Positions 18,170 to 28,389 are shown, counted from the stretch's first letter. The stretch: DNA of 64,000 nucleotides from Polynucleobacter sp. (GCA_021737945.1 JAIPCX010000007.1:52737-116736), one strand, 5' to 3'. Numbers and translations are program-made. Notes: generated by a model not told the origin, from the letters alone.

Positions 18170-20451
18170 CGCGCGCACTTCGTTATCTTTTGATTGCTGC
18201 CGCAATGACGGTCAGCATGCTGCTATTCCTGTTAGCTACTGTCAGCGACAACGCACGATTATTTGACTCCTATTACTCATGGATAGTTGGCGCTAACGTA
18301 CTGGTGGGTACAGCACTGTTTGTGCTGGTGTTATTTCTGTTAGCTCGTTTAATGAGTCGCTATCGCCGCAAACGTTTTGGTTCGCGCTTGATGACGCGCT
18401 TAGTGTTGATGTTTACCCTGATAGGTGTGTTGCCGGGCTTAGTCATTTATTTAGTTTCGGTACAGTTTGTGTCTCGATCCATTGAATCGTGGTTTAACGT
18501 TAAAGTTGAAACCGCACTCGAATCCGGCTTAACGCTAGGCCGCAGCGCACTGGATGCCTCACTCAAAGATTTACGTTTGAAAGCGCGCGCCGTTGCTTCC
18601 GAACTTTCTGAAATGCCGGACTCTACGTTGGCAGCCCAGCTAGCCCGCTCGATTGAACGCAATCAATTAAATGAAGCGATTGTTGTTTCTGGTACGGGTC
18701 AATTAGTCGCCAGCACTAGCAGTGCGTTATCCAATCTTGTGCCTGACATGCCCACGGCTGCGATGATTTCGCGTGCCAAATCGATGGGCGGGTATGGATT
18801 AATCGAAGGAGGCAGTGAAGGCCTCACTAGCACAACGGATGTTGAAAGCAATTCACCATCAACAACTGCGAAGGGCGGCCTGCGACTCCGTGTGTTGGTT
18901 ACGATACGCGGTGATGGCTCCTTGCTGTCATTGAATAGCCAGCCGCGCTATCTGCAAGTCACACAAGACGTACCTGAACAATTGAGTGCCAACGCAGAAG
19001 CGTTGCGCGTCGCGTATGGCGAATATCAAGAGCGCTCATTGGCACGTGCCGGCTTACGAAATTTTTACCTGATCACACTGACACTCACACTGCTATTAGC
19101 TATTTTTGCGGCAATGGTGAGTGCATTTCTTTTAGCAACCGATTTAGCACAACCTCTGCTGTTACTGGCCGAGGGCACGAAGGCAGTTGCAGAGGGCGAT
19201 CTTTCGCCACGACCAATCGCAGCCAGCTCTGATGAACTCGGCACGCTAACTAAATCATTCAACATCATGACGTCTCAGCTGGCTGACGCGCGCGAATCCG
19301 TTGAGCGCAATCGCAAAGAAGTCGAAGATGCCAAGGCCTATCTCGAATCTGTATTGGCCAATATGTCTGCCGGCGTGATGGTGTTGGATGATCAATTACG
19401 ACTAGTCACCTTCAATGCATCGGCCGAAAAAATTCTGTATCAAAATTTATGGCCCTATCTCGGTCTTTCTTTTGCCAGCATTGACACCCTCGTAGCGTTT
19501 AGTGCTCCTATCGTTGAAGCTTTCTCAGGGCAGAGTGCCCACGCTGCAATGAGTGATGGTGATCCACTGATACAACAGTGGCAGCAGCAAATTGAAATTC
19601 CGCGTCGACTCATCGGACAAAAAGTCGATACAGAAATTACCTTACTAGCGCGCGGCGCGCGACTACCTGTGGGTACGGGACTCGGTCATGTGGTGGTGTT
19701 TGATGATATTTCTGATTTGATTTCAGGACAACGCTCAACCGCATGGGCCGAAGTGGCAAGGCGACTTGCCCATGAAATTAAAAATCCACTGACGCCGATT
19801 CAACTATCTGCTGAACGACTCATGATGAAACTTCAAACCAAGCTCAGCGGTGATGATGCCGCTCTGCTCGAGCGAGGTACGAATACGATAGTGAATCAAG
19901 TCGTCGCTATGCAGCAGATGGTCGATAATTTTCGCGATTATGCAAAAACACCGCCACCTGTTCTTAAACCCTTAGAACTGAATCACTTGATTACGGAGAT
20001 TCTTGATCTGTATGGTGGCCTGCGTAGCAATGAGCAATTAATTACACACCTAGAAAACGATCTGCCCAAAATCATGGGTGATGCAACCCAGTTGCGACAA
20101 GTGGTGCACAACCTATTACAAAACGCTCAGGACGCTACCAGCGAATTAAATGGCGAACGTGCGCCGCAAATTGATGTACGTACAGAATCCATACGCTACA
20201 GCGATGCTGATGGCGCCACCCGCATCGCTATTAGCTTAAGCATTACCGATAACGGCCCGGGGTTTGATTCCAAGGTCATGGCCAGAGCGTTTGAGCCGTA
20301 TGTGACCTCAAAACCCCGAGGAACCGGGCTGGGATTGCCTGTGGTCAAGAAAATAGTCGAAGAGCATGGCGGCCGGATTGAGCTGCAAAACCGTAAAGAT
20401 GGGCCGGGAGCCCGGGTTTCCATCCTTTTACTTCGACTCGCAAGTATTTAA
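18166..20451 (+). CDS. ntrY: NtrY-like sensor histidine kinase
   Basis: Membrane histidine kinase of 761 residues. N-terminal hydrophobic helices surround a periplasmic loop, followed by a HAMP domain (LAEGTKAVAEGDLSPRPIA), a PAS domain around residues 395-500 and a HisKA/HATPase core. The phosphorylated histidine is H536 in ARRLAHEIKNPLTPIQLS, and the ATP-binding boxes are NLLQNAQDA, DNGPGFDSK and GTGLGLPVVKKIVEEHGG. NtrY partners with NtrX in nitrogen, redox or envelope signalling depending on organism. The response regulator follows after 72 bp. Confidence 0.9.
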   Translation: MTRALRYLLIAAAMTVSMLLFLLATVSDNARLFDSYYSWIVGANVLVGTALFVLVLFLLARLMSRYRRKRFGSRLMTRLVLMFTLIGVLPGLVIYLVSVQFVSRSIESWFNVKVETALESGLTLGRSALDASLKDLRLKARAVASELSEMPDSTLAAQLARSIERNQLNEAIVVSGTGQLVASTSSALSNLVPDMPTAAMISRAKSMGGYGLIEGGSEGLTSTTDVESNSPSTTAKGGLRLRVLVTIRGDGSLLSLNSQPRYLQVTQDVPEQLSANAEALRVAYGEYQERSLARAGLRNFYLITLTLTLLLAIFAAMVSAFLLATDLAQPLLLLAEGTKAVAEGDLSPRPIAASSDELGTLTKSFNIMTSQLADARESVERNRKEVEDAKAYLESVLANMSAGVMVLDDQLRLVTFNASAEKILYQNLWPYLGLSFASIDTLVAFSAPIVEAFSGQSAHAAMSDGDPLIQQWQQQIEIPRRLIGQKVDTEITLLARGARLPVGTGLGHVVVFDDISDLISGQRSTAWAEVARRLAHEIKNPLTPIQLSAERLMMKLQTKLSGDDAALLERGTNTIVNQVVAMQQMVDNFRDYAKTPPPVLKPLELNHLITEILDLYGGLRSNEQLITHLENDLPKIMGDATQLRQVVHNLLQNAQDATSELNGERAPQIDVRTESIRYSDADGATRIAISLSITDNGPGFDSKVMARAFEPYVTSKPRGTGLGLPVVKKIVEEHGGRIELQNRKDGPGARVSILLLRLASI

Positions 20452-20455
20452 TCAT

Positions 20456-20484
20456 TTGACATTATTAATTGCAAAAAATACAAT
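20456..20484 (+). promoter_or_regulatory. Sigma-70 promoter ahead of the NtrX-like regulator
   Basis: TTGACA (20456-20461) and TACAAT (20479-20484) are separated by exactly 17 bases, close to the sigma-70 consensus. It lies just past the ntrY stop and 40 bases before the regulator ATG, so the regulator can be made independently of the kinase. Confidence 0.65.
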
Positions 20485-20523
20485 TTCCGTACGAGTCCAT
20501 CGGATTGAGAAAAAGAGGCGGCA

Positions 20524-21237
20524 ATGGCGAACATTCTGGTAGTTGATGATGAAATGGGTATCCGGGAATTGCTCTCGGAAATACTGGGTGACGAGGGTCA
20601 CGTCGTAACGACGGCCGAAGACGCCAATCAGGCACGCGACCTCCGACTCTCGAGCTCACCTGACCTGGTTCTCCTAGATATTTGGATGCCCGATATTGAT
20701 GGCGTCACACTCTTGAAGGAGTGGCAACGCGACGGCCTGCTGACCATGCCCGTAATTATGATGTCCGGTCATGCCACTATCGATACGGCCGTCGAAGCCA
20801 CCCGAATTGGCGCGATTAATTTTCTTGAAAAGCCAATCTCACTGCAAAAGCTTCTCCGAACTGTGCAGCAAGGATTGTCGAGCGCGCCCGAATCCGCACG
20901 CGGAACCATGGTCACGGCCAATGGGCGTTCGAATGCGATACCCGATAAAACTGCAATCCCTGCGACGCCACATTCTTTTAATGGTCATTCTTACTCACCC
21001 ACGATGGCCACGGGTAATCAATATTTGCCCCCTGATACTGAATTCCGCGTTTCCTTTGAACTGCCTCTGCGTGAAGCTCGCGATGCCTTTGAACGCGCGT
21101 ACTTTGAGCATCATCTGAAACGCGAAGGCGGCAGCATGACACGGGTCGCCGAACGCACCGGGCTAGAGCGCACCCATCTGTATCGTAAGCTTAAGCAATT
21201 GGGTGTGGAATCCATCAAGGCATCAAAGAAAACCTGA
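20524..21237 (+). CDS. NtrX-like response regulator without AAA+ domain
   Basis: A 237-residue regulator with an N-terminal receiver domain (ILVVDDEMGIRELL, phospho-acceptor D52 in VLLDIWMPDIDG, MMSGHATIDTAV, lysine in FLEKPIS), a ~60-residue low-complexity linker, and a C-terminal Fis-type helix-turn-helix (MTRVAERTGLERTHLYRKLKQLG). The receiver and HTH resemble NtrX, but the sigma-54-interacting AAA+ domain of full-length NtrX (about 450 residues) is absent. It therefore cannot activate sigma-54 promoters by ATP hydrolysis and probably acts as a simple activator or repressor. Preceded by a good ribosome-binding site and its own promoter. Confidence 0.85.
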   Translation: MANILVVDDEMGIRELLSEILGDEGHVVTTAEDANQARDLRLSSSPDLVLLDIWMPDIDGVTLLKEWQRDGLLTMPVIMMSGHATIDTAVEATRIGAINFLEKPISLQKLLRTVQQGLSSAPESARGTMVTANGRSNAIPDKTAIPATPHSFNGHSYSPTMATGNQYLPPDTEFRVSFELPLREARDAFERAYFEHHLKREGGSMTRVAERTGLERTHLYRKLKQLGVESIKASKKT

Positions 21238-21599
21238 TGACCACACTGCGTTTAGTCTATGGAGCCAATCAGAGTCAGCGCGAGCAGGCAATTCAAACTC
21301 AGATTAATCCAAGCCTTTTCACCGTGGCCTTGCTAGAAGGCGGCGCCGTGGGTAACGCAGCGCTAGACTCACTGGCCACAATCAAAGTGGTACGCATGGC
21401 GCCAGGCTGCCCTTGCTGTAGCGGTAACTTAACGATGCGCGTGATGCTTAATCGTGCACTCAAAGAAAAACCTGATTTGGTTTTTTTAAGTTTGGCAAAT
21501 CCTCTGCATCTCACAGCGATCAGAGATTTTTTGCAGGAAGATCAATATTCGGGTAGGCTGAACTTAGGTTTTGATCTTGACTGTGAGGCTGTAAATTAA
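21237..21599 (+). CDS. Truncated CobW/COG0523-like protein
   Basis: A 120-residue protein that retains the COG0523 metal-binding CXCC motif (APGCPCCSGNLTMRVMLNRAL, C58-C60-C61) and the following VFLSLANPLHL segment but not a Walker A loop: the start reads LRLVYGANQSQREQ. It lacks the C-terminal CobW domain. Similar short genes are annotated as GTPases in Burkholderiales, although nucleotide hydrolysis looks unlikely from this sequence. It overlaps the stop of the response regulator by one base. Confidence 0.55.
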   Translation: MTTLRLVYGANQSQREQAIQTQINPSLFTVALLEGGAVGNAALDSLATIKVVRMAPGCPCCSGNLTMRVMLNRALKEKPDLVFLSLANPLHLTAIRDFLQEDQYSGRLNLGFDLDCEAVN

Positions 21600-21685
21600 T
21601 TTTGGCATGCGAATTACTGTAACTCTTGAAAAATCGCGTTACAGCACCATTTTGGATCACATAGTACTTACTCCAAGGAGCCGGC

Positions 21686-21943
21686 ATGAACCTGATCTAT
21701 AACAGCGAGCAGTACAGCGTGCTTGAATTTGGTGCCGAGTCAGAACAAGAAGCCATGCGCTTCGGTGGTTATGAAATTCTCGATAAGCCAGCGCAACGCG
21801 AAATCTTTATCGCTGGCCCTCTCGCCGAAAGCTTCAGACAACATGTGCGCGAGTTGATAGCTACTGCGCCTAGCATGGAAGAGTTTGATGAATTTTTGGA
21901 TAGCTATGGCTCGCTCATGGCTCAGCCTGTCGTACTGCACTAA
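21686..21943 (+). CDS. DUF3567 family protein
   Basis: An 85-residue protein matching the betaproteobacterial DUF3567 family (start MNLIYNSEQYSVLEFG, middle GGYEILDKPAQREIFI, end FLDSYGSLMAQPVVLH). A strong ribosome-binding site (CAAGGAGCC) precedes its ATG. Function unknown. The 86-base upstream gap holds an inverted repeat CTGTAAC/GTTACAG (21617-21623 and 21638-21644). Confidence 0.85.
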   Translation: MNLIYNSEQYSVLEFGAESEQEAMRFGGYEILDKPAQREIFIAGPLAESFRQHVRELIATAPSMEEFDEFLDSYGSLMAQPVVLH

Positions 21944-21972
21944 GCGCTAAACAACCGATAGCCCGCACGTGA

Positions 21973-22656
21973 ATGCAGCGTAATTCTCGTTTCATCACTA
22001 GCAATCAAACGGGCATTCATGATCAGCTGCACGACCTGATTCAGCGTCGTGCAGCGTCTGATTATCTCAAGCCTATCGCGCCCAGTAGTCGCCTTGCTTT
22101 TAATACAGCTACACGCGCCTGGCGAGACGCTAACAAATCACTGCTCATCATTGATGCAGGATGTGGCGTAGGCTTATCCACTCGGCGACTCGCCCGCCTG
22201 TATCCTGATCATTTCGTGATCGGTATCGATCAGTCATCGGATCGATTGTCGCGTCAGGTGGAGTGGCCTTCTGATGCACCCGACAATTTCACCACCGTGC
22301 GTGCTGATGTCGTTGATTTCTGGCGATTGCTACGCGCCGCTGCGATTTATCCCTCGCACCACTACCTTCTCTATCCCAACCCCTGGCCGAAAAAACATCA
22401 TCTGGCGCGACGTTGGCATGCACATCCAGTATTTCCATCCGTGCTCGAGCTCGGTGGTTATATTGAATGCAGGAGTAATTGGAAAATCTATGTAGAAGAA
22501 TTTGCAGCCGCCGTAACAGCAATGAGCGGCATCGATGCAGAATGTGAAAGTTTTGTACCGAGTTCTTCGCCATTAACACCCTTTGAAGAAAAATATCTCG
22601 CCTCGGGTCATGAACTCTGGCGTTGCAGGCTACATCTACCTGTAACTAACCGCTAG
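21973..22656 (+). CDS. TrmB-like methyltransferase, divergent
   Basis: A 227-residue protein with the TrmB (tRNA m7G46 methyltransferase) layout: SAM motif IIDAGCGVGLSTRRLA, GIDQSSDRLSR, and the TrmB core LYPNPWPKKHHLARRWHAHP, then FEEKYLASGHELWRC. Two normally conserved positions differ: FPDPW is YPNPW and the TD of the TD-W-x-x-Y segment is SN (RSNWKIYVEEF). It could be a paralogue with altered substrate, the true TrmB being elsewhere. It precedes the class II amidotransferase gene by 62 bp. Confidence 0.7.
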   Translation: MQRNSRFITSNQTGIHDQLHDLIQRRAASDYLKPIAPSSRLAFNTATRAWRDANKSLLIIDAGCGVGLSTRRLARLYPDHFVIGIDQSSDRLSRQVEWPSDAPDNFTTVRADVVDFWRLLRAAAIYPSHHYLLYPNPWPKKHHLARRWHAHPVFPSVLELGGYIECRSNWKIYVEEFAAAVTAMSGIDAECESFVPSSSPLTPFEEKYLASGHELWRCRLHLPVTNR

Positions 22657-22718
22657 TCAAAGGCAAGTGAATTTTCATGTTAACGTTGACACAAAATTAC
22701 TTTTGATCGAGCCCTATC

Positions 22719-23486
22719 ATGTGCCAACTGCTGGGCATGAATTGCAACACTCCCACCGATATCGTGTTTAGCTTTACCGGCTTTGCAACACGAGGTGGCG
22801 GTACGGATGAACACAAAGATGGCTGGGGAATCGCCTTCTTTGAAGGCGCGGGCGTGCGATTGTTTGTCGATCATCAATCGGCAATTGCCTCGCCAGTGGC
22901 CGAACTAATCAAACACTATCCGATCAAATCCACCAACGTCATATCGCATATTCGCAAAGCGACGCAAGGTCACGTCGCTCTGGAAAACTGCCACCCATTC
23001 ATACGCGAACTATGGGGACGCTATTGGGTCTTTGCACACAATGGGGACCTGAAAGAATTTTCACCTGAGTTGAATGGGGCATTCCGGCCTGTGGGCACCA
23101 CCGATAGCGAGCGAGCGTTTTGCTTCTTGCTACAAGAATTACGCAACCGCTTCGGCGACACACCGCCCGCACAATCTGCTTTAACTGAAGCGTTAAAGGA
23201 GCTGACCACTGAGATTGCATCGTATGGCGTCTTTAACATGATGCTCTCCGATGGCGCAGCCTTGTATGTGCATTGCTCAACACGCTTGCACTACATCATT
23301 CGCAAATATCCGTTTACACAAGCCATGCTGTCTGATGAAGATTTAACCGTCGATTTTTCAGAAGTGACCACGCCGAATGATCAAGTAGCCATTATCGTTA
23401 CTGAACCGCTCACGACCAATGAAACTTGGCATGCTTTTACTGCAGGTGAGATGAAAGTATTTGTCGATGGCCAGCCAGTGAACTGA
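22719..23486 (+). CDS. Class II glutamine amidotransferase (YafJ family)
   Basis: A 255-residue Ntn-hydrolase of the GATase_6/YafJ type. The catalytic nucleophile is Cys2 right after the initiator Met (MCQLLGMNCNTPTD). Family signatures include GGGTDEHKDGWGIAFFEG, SHIRKATQGHV, NCHPFIRELWGRYWVFAHNGDL and GTTDSERAFC. It has no synthase domain, so the ammonia acceptor is unknown. Confidence 0.9.
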   Translation: MCQLLGMNCNTPTDIVFSFTGFATRGGGTDEHKDGWGIAFFEGAGVRLFVDHQSAIASPVAELIKHYPIKSTNVISHIRKATQGHVALENCHPFIRELWGRYWVFAHNGDLKEFSPELNGAFRPVGTTDSERAFCFLLQELRNRFGDTPPAQSALTEALKELTTEIASYGVFNMMLSDGAALYVHCSTRLHYIIRKYPFTQAMLSDEDLTVDFSEVTTPNDQVAIIVTEPLTTNETWHAFTAGEMKVFVDGQPVN

Positions 23487-23495
23487 TTCACTGGC
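23474..23495. terminator. Hairpin between convergent amidotransferase and metH genes
   Basis: GCCAGTGAA (23474-23482) pairs perfectly with TTCACTGGC (23487-23495) across a CTGA loop that contains the amidotransferase stop codon. T-tracts are short on both strands, so terminator function is plausible but not strong. Confidence 0.4.
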
Positions 23496-23510
23496 TTCAA
23501 TTCACTGACA

Positions 23511-26500
23511 TTACAAATTCGGTGCTAGCCAACTCTGTAGCTGTTCTGCGCTAACGCCACGCCGCTTTGCCATGTCGGCCAGCTGATCAGCACCTATTTT
23601 CCCGACGCTGAAATACTTCGACTCTGGATGGCTGAAATAAAATCCCGACACGGCAGCGCCCGGGAACATGGCATACGATTCTGTCAAACTCATACCTATG
23701 TCTTCGCACTCAAGTATGCGGAACATATCTTGTTTGACGGTGTGCTCTGGACAGGCAGGATAGCCTGGTGCAGGACGTATGCCGCGATACGATTCTGCAA
23801 TCAACTCAGTCGCTGCCAATTTTTCATCACTGGCATAGCCCCACAAATCTTTGCGCACACGTTCATGCAAATATTCAGCGAAGGCTTCGGCAAAGCGATC
23901 GGCGAGCGCTTTGAGCATGATGGATGAATAATCATCGTTAGCATCTTCAAACCGCTGCTCATGTTTTTCAATACCAATGCCTGAAGTCACTGCAAACAGG
24001 CCGATGTAATCGGTAATGCCTGACGATTTAGGCGCGATGAAATCGGCTAGGCATTGGTTAGGTCTAGCCACACCATCAATGACCGGCTTTTCCGTTTGCT
24101 GACGCAAACCGTAATACGTGAACGCGACTTCTGTTTTGCTTTCGTCGGTATAAATTTCAATATCATCATCACCAACAGTATTGGCGGGCAAAATCGCCAA
24201 CACACCATTCGCTGTTAGCCACCGGCCATCTATCAGTTTTTTCAACATCGACTGCGCTTCAGCATAGACATTGCTCGCTGATTCGCCGACTACGGGGTCG
24301 GTCAAAATTGCAGGGAAAGGACCGGCCAAATCCCAAGTCTGGAAAAACGGACCCCAATCGATGTAGTTAGCCAGCAGTGCGAGATCGACATTTCTGAAAT
24401 GACGACGCCCTATGAATTTCGGTTTATGTGGTGCGTACTTATCTTGAAACGACAAATTCATTTTGTTTTTACGTGCCGCCTCCAACGACAACATAGGCAC
24501 GGCTTTCTTACCGGCGTGCTGATGTCGAATTCGCTCGTAATCAGTCGCAATTTCACTAATGTAGTGATCGCGCGATTCGGGCGTTAGTAACGACTGCGCC
24601 ACCGACACTGAGCGCGAAGCATCGGGCACGTACACTACCGGCCCCTCGTAATTTGGCGCAATCTTTACCGCTGTGTGCGCACGGCTAGTCGTAGCGCCAC
24701 CAATTAAGAGCGGCGTCTTCAAACCACGGAAATACGGATCGCGCTGCATTTCTTTGGCCACATGCGCCATTTCTTCCAGTGAAGGCGTGATCAAACCCGA
24801 CAAACCTATGATGTCGGCGTTTTCTTCTTTGGCTCTGGCGAGAATTTCCGAACACGGCACCATCACGCCCATGTTCACCACATCAAAATTATTACATTGC
24901 AAAACCACAGACACAATGTTCTTACCAATATCATGCACATCACCTTTGACGGTGGCGATGATAATTTTGCCTTTAGCTTTCGCTGCTTGGCCGGTGCGCT
25001 TTTCTTCTGCGAGCTTTTCTTCTTCGATGTAAGGCACGAGATGCGCGACGGCTTGTTTCATCACACGCGCCGATTTGACCACCTGCGGCAAAAACATTTT
25101 GCCCTGACCGAACAGATCGCCAACGATATTCATGCCATCCATCAGCGGACCTTCGATGACGTGAATCGGACGGCCGCCACGATCCGCCACCTGCTGACGT
25201 GCCTCTTCCGTATCTTCAACAATCCATTGTGTAATGCCGTGAATAAGCGCATGTGACAAACGCTTTTCAACCGGGTTTTCACGCCAAACTAAATTTTGTT
25301 CTTCTTTTTTATCGCCGGCTTTCAAGGTTGCGGCTAATTCGATCATGCGCTCAGTCGCATCTTCACGACGATTTAACACCACATCTTCAGCACGCTCACG
25401 CAATTCGGTATCGAGATCATCGTAGACACCAACCATGCCCGCATTCACGATACCCATGCTCATACCTGCACGAATAGCGTGATACAAAAACACCGTATGA
25501 ATTGCCTCGCGTGCAGGATCATTACCGCGGAAAGAAAAACTCACATTCGATACACCACCACTCACTTTTGCATGTGGAAGGTTTTCGCGTATCCAACGAG
25601 TGGCTTCGATAAAATCAACTGCGTAATTATTGTGCTCTTCGATACCCGTTGCGATGGCAAAAATATTCGGATCGAAAATAATGTCTTCGGGTGGAAAGCC
25701 GATCACTTCAGTCAGCATGCGATAGGCACGCTCACAAATTTCAATTTTGCGTTGATAGGTGTCGGCCTGACCTTTTTCATCAAAGGCCATCACAATCACC
25801 GCCGCGCCATAGCGACGGCAGAGTGTGGCTTGACGCCGAAACTCTTCTTCGCCTTCTTTGAGCGAAATTGAGTTAACAATCGATTTACCCTGAACGCATT
25901 TCAAACCAGCCTCGATCACTGACCATTTGGACGAGTCGATCATGATGGGCACGCGCGCGATATCGGGCTCGGAGGCAATCAAATTCAAGAAGCGTGTCAT
26001 CGCCGCCATTGAATCTAGCATGGCTTCATCCATGTTGATGTCGATGATCTGCGCACCGTTTTCAACTTGTTGTCTAGCGACGGCTAATGCTTCTTCGTAC
26101 TGCTCATTCAAAATCATGCGCGCGAAGGCTTTTGATCCCGTGACGTTGGTTCGCTCGCCTACATTAACGAACAAAGAATCTTCATCAATGACGTAAGGTT
26201 CTAAGCCCGACAAACGCATATGATGCAAATGCGTTGGAATAACGCGCGGAGGAATACTTTTTACCGTCTCTGCAATCGCTTTAATGTGCTCTGGCGTGGT
26301 GCCGCAGCAGCCGCCTGCGATATTCACAAACTCACTTTCAGCAAAATCTTTGAGCAGTGACGATGTCACATCAGGCGTTTCATCGAAACCCGTGTCTGAC
26401 ATAGGATTCGGCAAGCCCGCATTGGGGTAGATGCAAACGAAGGTTTCGGCGATTTTCGATAGTTCTTCAGCATAAGGACGCATCAATGCCGCACCCAATG

Positions 26501-27266
26501 CGCAATTCAGGCCTATGGTTAAGGGTCGTGCGTGACGCACTGAATTCCAAAAAGCCGTTACCGTTTGACCCGACAACACGCGACCCGATGCATCGGTCAC
26601 GGTTCCAGAAATCATAATCGGTAGCTTTTGGTTAGTCTCCTCAAAGAACTGATCAATCGCAAAAAGCGCGGCTTTGCAATTGAGTGTGTCGAATACGGTT
26701 TCTACTAACAGCACATCCGAGCCACCTTCAACTAGCGCACATACCTGACCATGATAAGCAGCCACTAATTGATCAAAGGTCACATTACGCGCACCGGGAT
26801 CATTCACATCGGGTGAAATTGATGCAGTCTTGGGTGTTGGGCCGAGTGCGCCAGCAACAAAGCGGGGTTTATCTGGTGTTGAATATTTATCGCAGGCAGC
26901 GCGTGCAATGCGCGCGGCATGAAGATTCATCTCATAGGCTAGGTGCGCCATGTGGTAATCATCTTGCGCAATCGTCGTCGCACCAAAGGTATTGGTTTCG
27001 ATGAGATCGGCACCGGCCTCGAGGTATTGTTCGTGTATCTCTTGAATGACATGCGGCTGCGTCAAAGTGAGCAATTCATTATTGCCCTTAACGAAAATCT
27101 CTTTATCCGGCACGCTAAAATCGGCAAAGCGAGTCCCGCGATAATCTTCCTCGGTTAGCTTATAACGTTGAATCATCGTGCCCATCGCGCCATCGAGAAT
27201 CAGGATGCGCTGGGACAGCAATTGTCGTAAGTGAGCTTCGGTGGTTGTGATCGCGTCGCGTTTCAT
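23511..27266 (-). CDS. metH: Cobalamin-dependent methionine synthase
   Basis: Transfers methyl from methyltetrahydrofolate to homocysteine through cobalamin. At 1251 residues it has all four modules: homocysteine domain with zinc cysteines in GLNCALGA and [10 protein letters not shown], the folate domain ([17 protein letters not shown]), the cobalamin domain with ligand His in [16 protein letters not shown], and the C-terminal SAM-dependent reactivation domain ([17 protein letters not shown]). A SAM-II-like leader with terminator precedes it, so its product pathway likely controls it. A second, MetE-type methionine synthase lies at 36.5 kb. Confidence 0.98.
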   Translation of the reverse strand: MKRDAITTTEAHLRQLLSQRILILDGAMGTMIQRYKLTEEDYRGTRFADFSVPDKEIFVKGNNELLTLTQPHVIQEIHEQYLEAGADLIETNTFGATTIAQDDYHMAHLAYEMNLHAARIARAACDKYSTPDKPRFVAGALGPTPKTASISPDVNDPGARNVTFDQLVAAYHGQVCALVEGGSDVLLVETVFDTLNCKAALFAIDQFFEETNQKLPIMISGTVTDASGRVLSGQTVTAFWNSVRHARPLTIGLNCALGAALMRPYAEELSKIAETFVCIYPNAGLPNPMSDTGFDETPDVTSSLLKDFAESEFVNIAGGCCGTTPEHIKAIAETVKSIPPRVIPTHLHHMRLSGLEPYVIDEDSLFVNVGERTNVTGSKAFARMILNEQYEEALAVARQQVENGAQIIDINMDEAMLDSMAAMTRFLNLIASEPDIARVPIMIDSSKWSVIEAGLKCVQGKSIVNSISLKEGEEEFRRQATLCRRYGAAVIVMAFDEKGQADTYQRKIEICERAYRMLTEVIGFPPEDIIFDPNIFAIATGIEEHNNYAVDFIEATRWIRENLPHAKVSGGVSNVSFSFRGNDPAREAIHTVFLYHAIRAGMSMGIVNAGMVGVYDDLDTELRERAEDVVLNRREDATERMIELAATLKAGDKKEEQNLVWRENPVEKRLSHALIHGITQWIVEDTEEARQQVADRGGRPIHVIEGPLMDGMNIVGDLFGQGKMFLPQVVKSARVMKQAVAHLVPYIEEEKLAEEKRTGQAAKAKGKIIIATVKGDVHDIGKNIVSVVLQCNNFDVVNMGVMVPCSEILARAKEENADIIGLSGLITPSLEEMAHVAKEMQRDPYFRGLKTPLLIGGATTSRAHTAVKIAPNYEGPVVYVPDASRSVSVAQSLLTPESRDHYISEIATDYERIRHQHAGKKAVPMLSLEAARKNKMNLSFQDKYAPHKPKFIGRRHFRNVDLALLANYIDWGPFFQTWDLAGPFPAILTDPVVGESASNVYAEAQSMLKKLIDGRWLTANGVLAILPANTVGDDDIEIYTDESKTEVAFTYYGLRQQTEKPVIDGVARPNQCLADFIAPKSSGITDYIGLFAVTSGIGIEKHEQRFEDANDDYSSIMLKALADRFAEAFAEYLHERVRKDLWGYASDEKLAATELIAESYRGIRPAPGYPACPEHTVKQDMFRILECEDIGMSLTESYAMFPGAAVSGFYFSHPESKYFSVGKIGADQLADMAKRRGVSAEQLQSWLAPNL

Positions 27267-27289
27267 GAACTGGTATCGGTAGTTCGCAA

Positions 27290-27323
27290 ATAAAAAAACC
27301 CGGCCTGCAAAGCGAAGCCGGGT
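27290..27323 (-). terminator. Intrinsic terminator between SAM-II-like aptamer and metH
   Basis: On the minus strand ACCCGGC (27323-27317) pairs with GCCGGGT (27304-27298) over a 12-base loop and is followed by TTTTTTTA. It lies between the aptamer and the metH start, the same arrangement as at metX. Confidence 0.8.
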
Positions 27324-27330
27324 ATGCGCG

Positions 27331-27413
27331 CCGCTTTAGCAGTATTTATTGAGAGCCTTGATGCATCTCGGCGCCCGCAAGCTGGATTTTGACTGGTTTA
27401 ATCAAATCGGCGC
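27331..27413 (-). promoter_or_regulatory. SAM-II-like riboswitch aptamer upstream of metH
   Basis: The minus strand carries GCGCCGATTTGA, AGCTTGCGGGCGC and AAATACTGCTAAAGCG in the same order as the metX leader, with P1 GCGCC/GGCGC. Relative to metX it has a longer first loop that can fold on itself (TTTGA pairing TCAAA) and a longer linker. Conserved blocks match the SAM-II aptamer class. As at metX, the canonical P2 pseudoknot is not obvious in a direct alignment. Confidence 0.75.
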
Positions 27414-27419
27414 TGTTGA

Positions 27420-27425
27420 ATTATA
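27420..27425 (-). promoter_or_regulatory. -10 element of the metH leader
   Basis: Minus-strand TATAAT lies seven bases before the first stem of the aptamer, so transcription would start almost exactly at the aptamer. Only a weak -35 (TTACAA, 19-base spacer) is visible. Confidence 0.5.
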
Positions 27426-27432
27426 CGGGAAT

Positions 27433-28389
27433 TCACTTTGGAATTTGTAAGCACTGCCCAGATTCCATGGCAAAACCCTGAATAAACTGTGCCGCCGAAA
27501 GACGCTTACCGCCAGGCTTTTGTAACTCCAATAATTTCAGGGCGCCGGAACCGCATGCGACGATGACTCCTTCGGTGCTTACCGACAGAATTTCACCCGG
27601 CTTCCCCTTGGCCTCGACAGAGCTTGCTTGCCAGATTTTTACGGTCGTCTTATGTAAGTGCGCCACCGCTCCGGGAAAAGGATTGAAAGCATGAATGCGT
27701 CTCAGCAAGGTCTCTGCGGGTAAACGAAAATCCAGATCGGCTTCCTGCTTTGAAATTTTTGCTGCGTAGGTCATGCCTTCGGCTGCTTGAGCTTGTGCAG
27801 ATAAGCCGCCTTGGTGCAGTTTTTTTAGCGCATCAACAATTAACTCACCACCCATTGCGGCAAGGCGGTCATGCAAAGAGCCGGTCGTATCGGTTGCGTA
27901 AATACGCTCACTTCGCATCAGCAACATCGGGCCGGTATCTAAGCCCTCATCCATTTGCATGATCGTAATGCCAGTTTCGCTATCGCCCGCTTCAATGGCG
28001 CGATGTATCGGTGCCGCTCCGCGCCAACGCGGCAACAGGGAAGCGTGAATATTCAAACAACCCATGGGCGGTATGGACAAAATAGAGGCGGGAAGAATCA
28101 AACCATACGCTGCCACCACCATCACCTGATGCTCGGTGGCTTTGAGCTGCGCATGCGCCGCAGCGGCTTCCTCAGGATATTTACCATCCAAGCGCAACGA
28201 CACGGGCTGAGCAACGGGCATCCCATGCGTTAACGCATAGCTCTTAACGGGGGAAGGCTGCAACTGCATGCCGCGACCCGCGGGCCGATCGGGCTGAGTC
28301 AACACCAGCGGAATCTCAAAACCCGCCTCATGCAACTGGGCGAGCGCAACAGCAGCAAATTCCGGCGTACCGGCAAAAATAACTTTCAT
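27433..28389 (-). CDS. fmt: Methionyl-tRNA formyltransferase
   Basis: Formylates initiator Met-tRNA using 10-formyltetrahydrofolate. The 318-residue protein has the formyltransferase domain with [33 protein letters not shown] (catalytic Asn and His) and [17 protein letters not shown] (catalytic Asp), followed by the C-terminal OB-like tRNA-binding domain ([12 protein letters not shown]). The peptide deformylase gene lies upstream on the same strand, the usual pairing. Confidence 0.96.
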   Translation of the reverse strand: MKVIFAGTPEFAAVALAQLHEAGFEIPLVLTQPDRPAGRGMQLQPSPVKSYALTHGMPVAQPVSLRLDGKYPEEAAAAHAQLKATEHQVMVVAAYGLILPASILSIPPMGCLNIHASLLPRWRGAAPIHRAIEAGDSETGITIMQMDEGLDTGPMLLMRSERIYATDTTGSLHDRLAAMGGELIVDALKKLHQGGLSAQAQAAEGMTYAAKISKQEADLDFRLPAETLLRRIHAFNPFPGAVAHLHKTTVKIWQASSVEAKGKPGEILSVSTEGVIVACGSGALKLLELQKPGGKRLSAAQFIQGFAMESGQCLQIPK

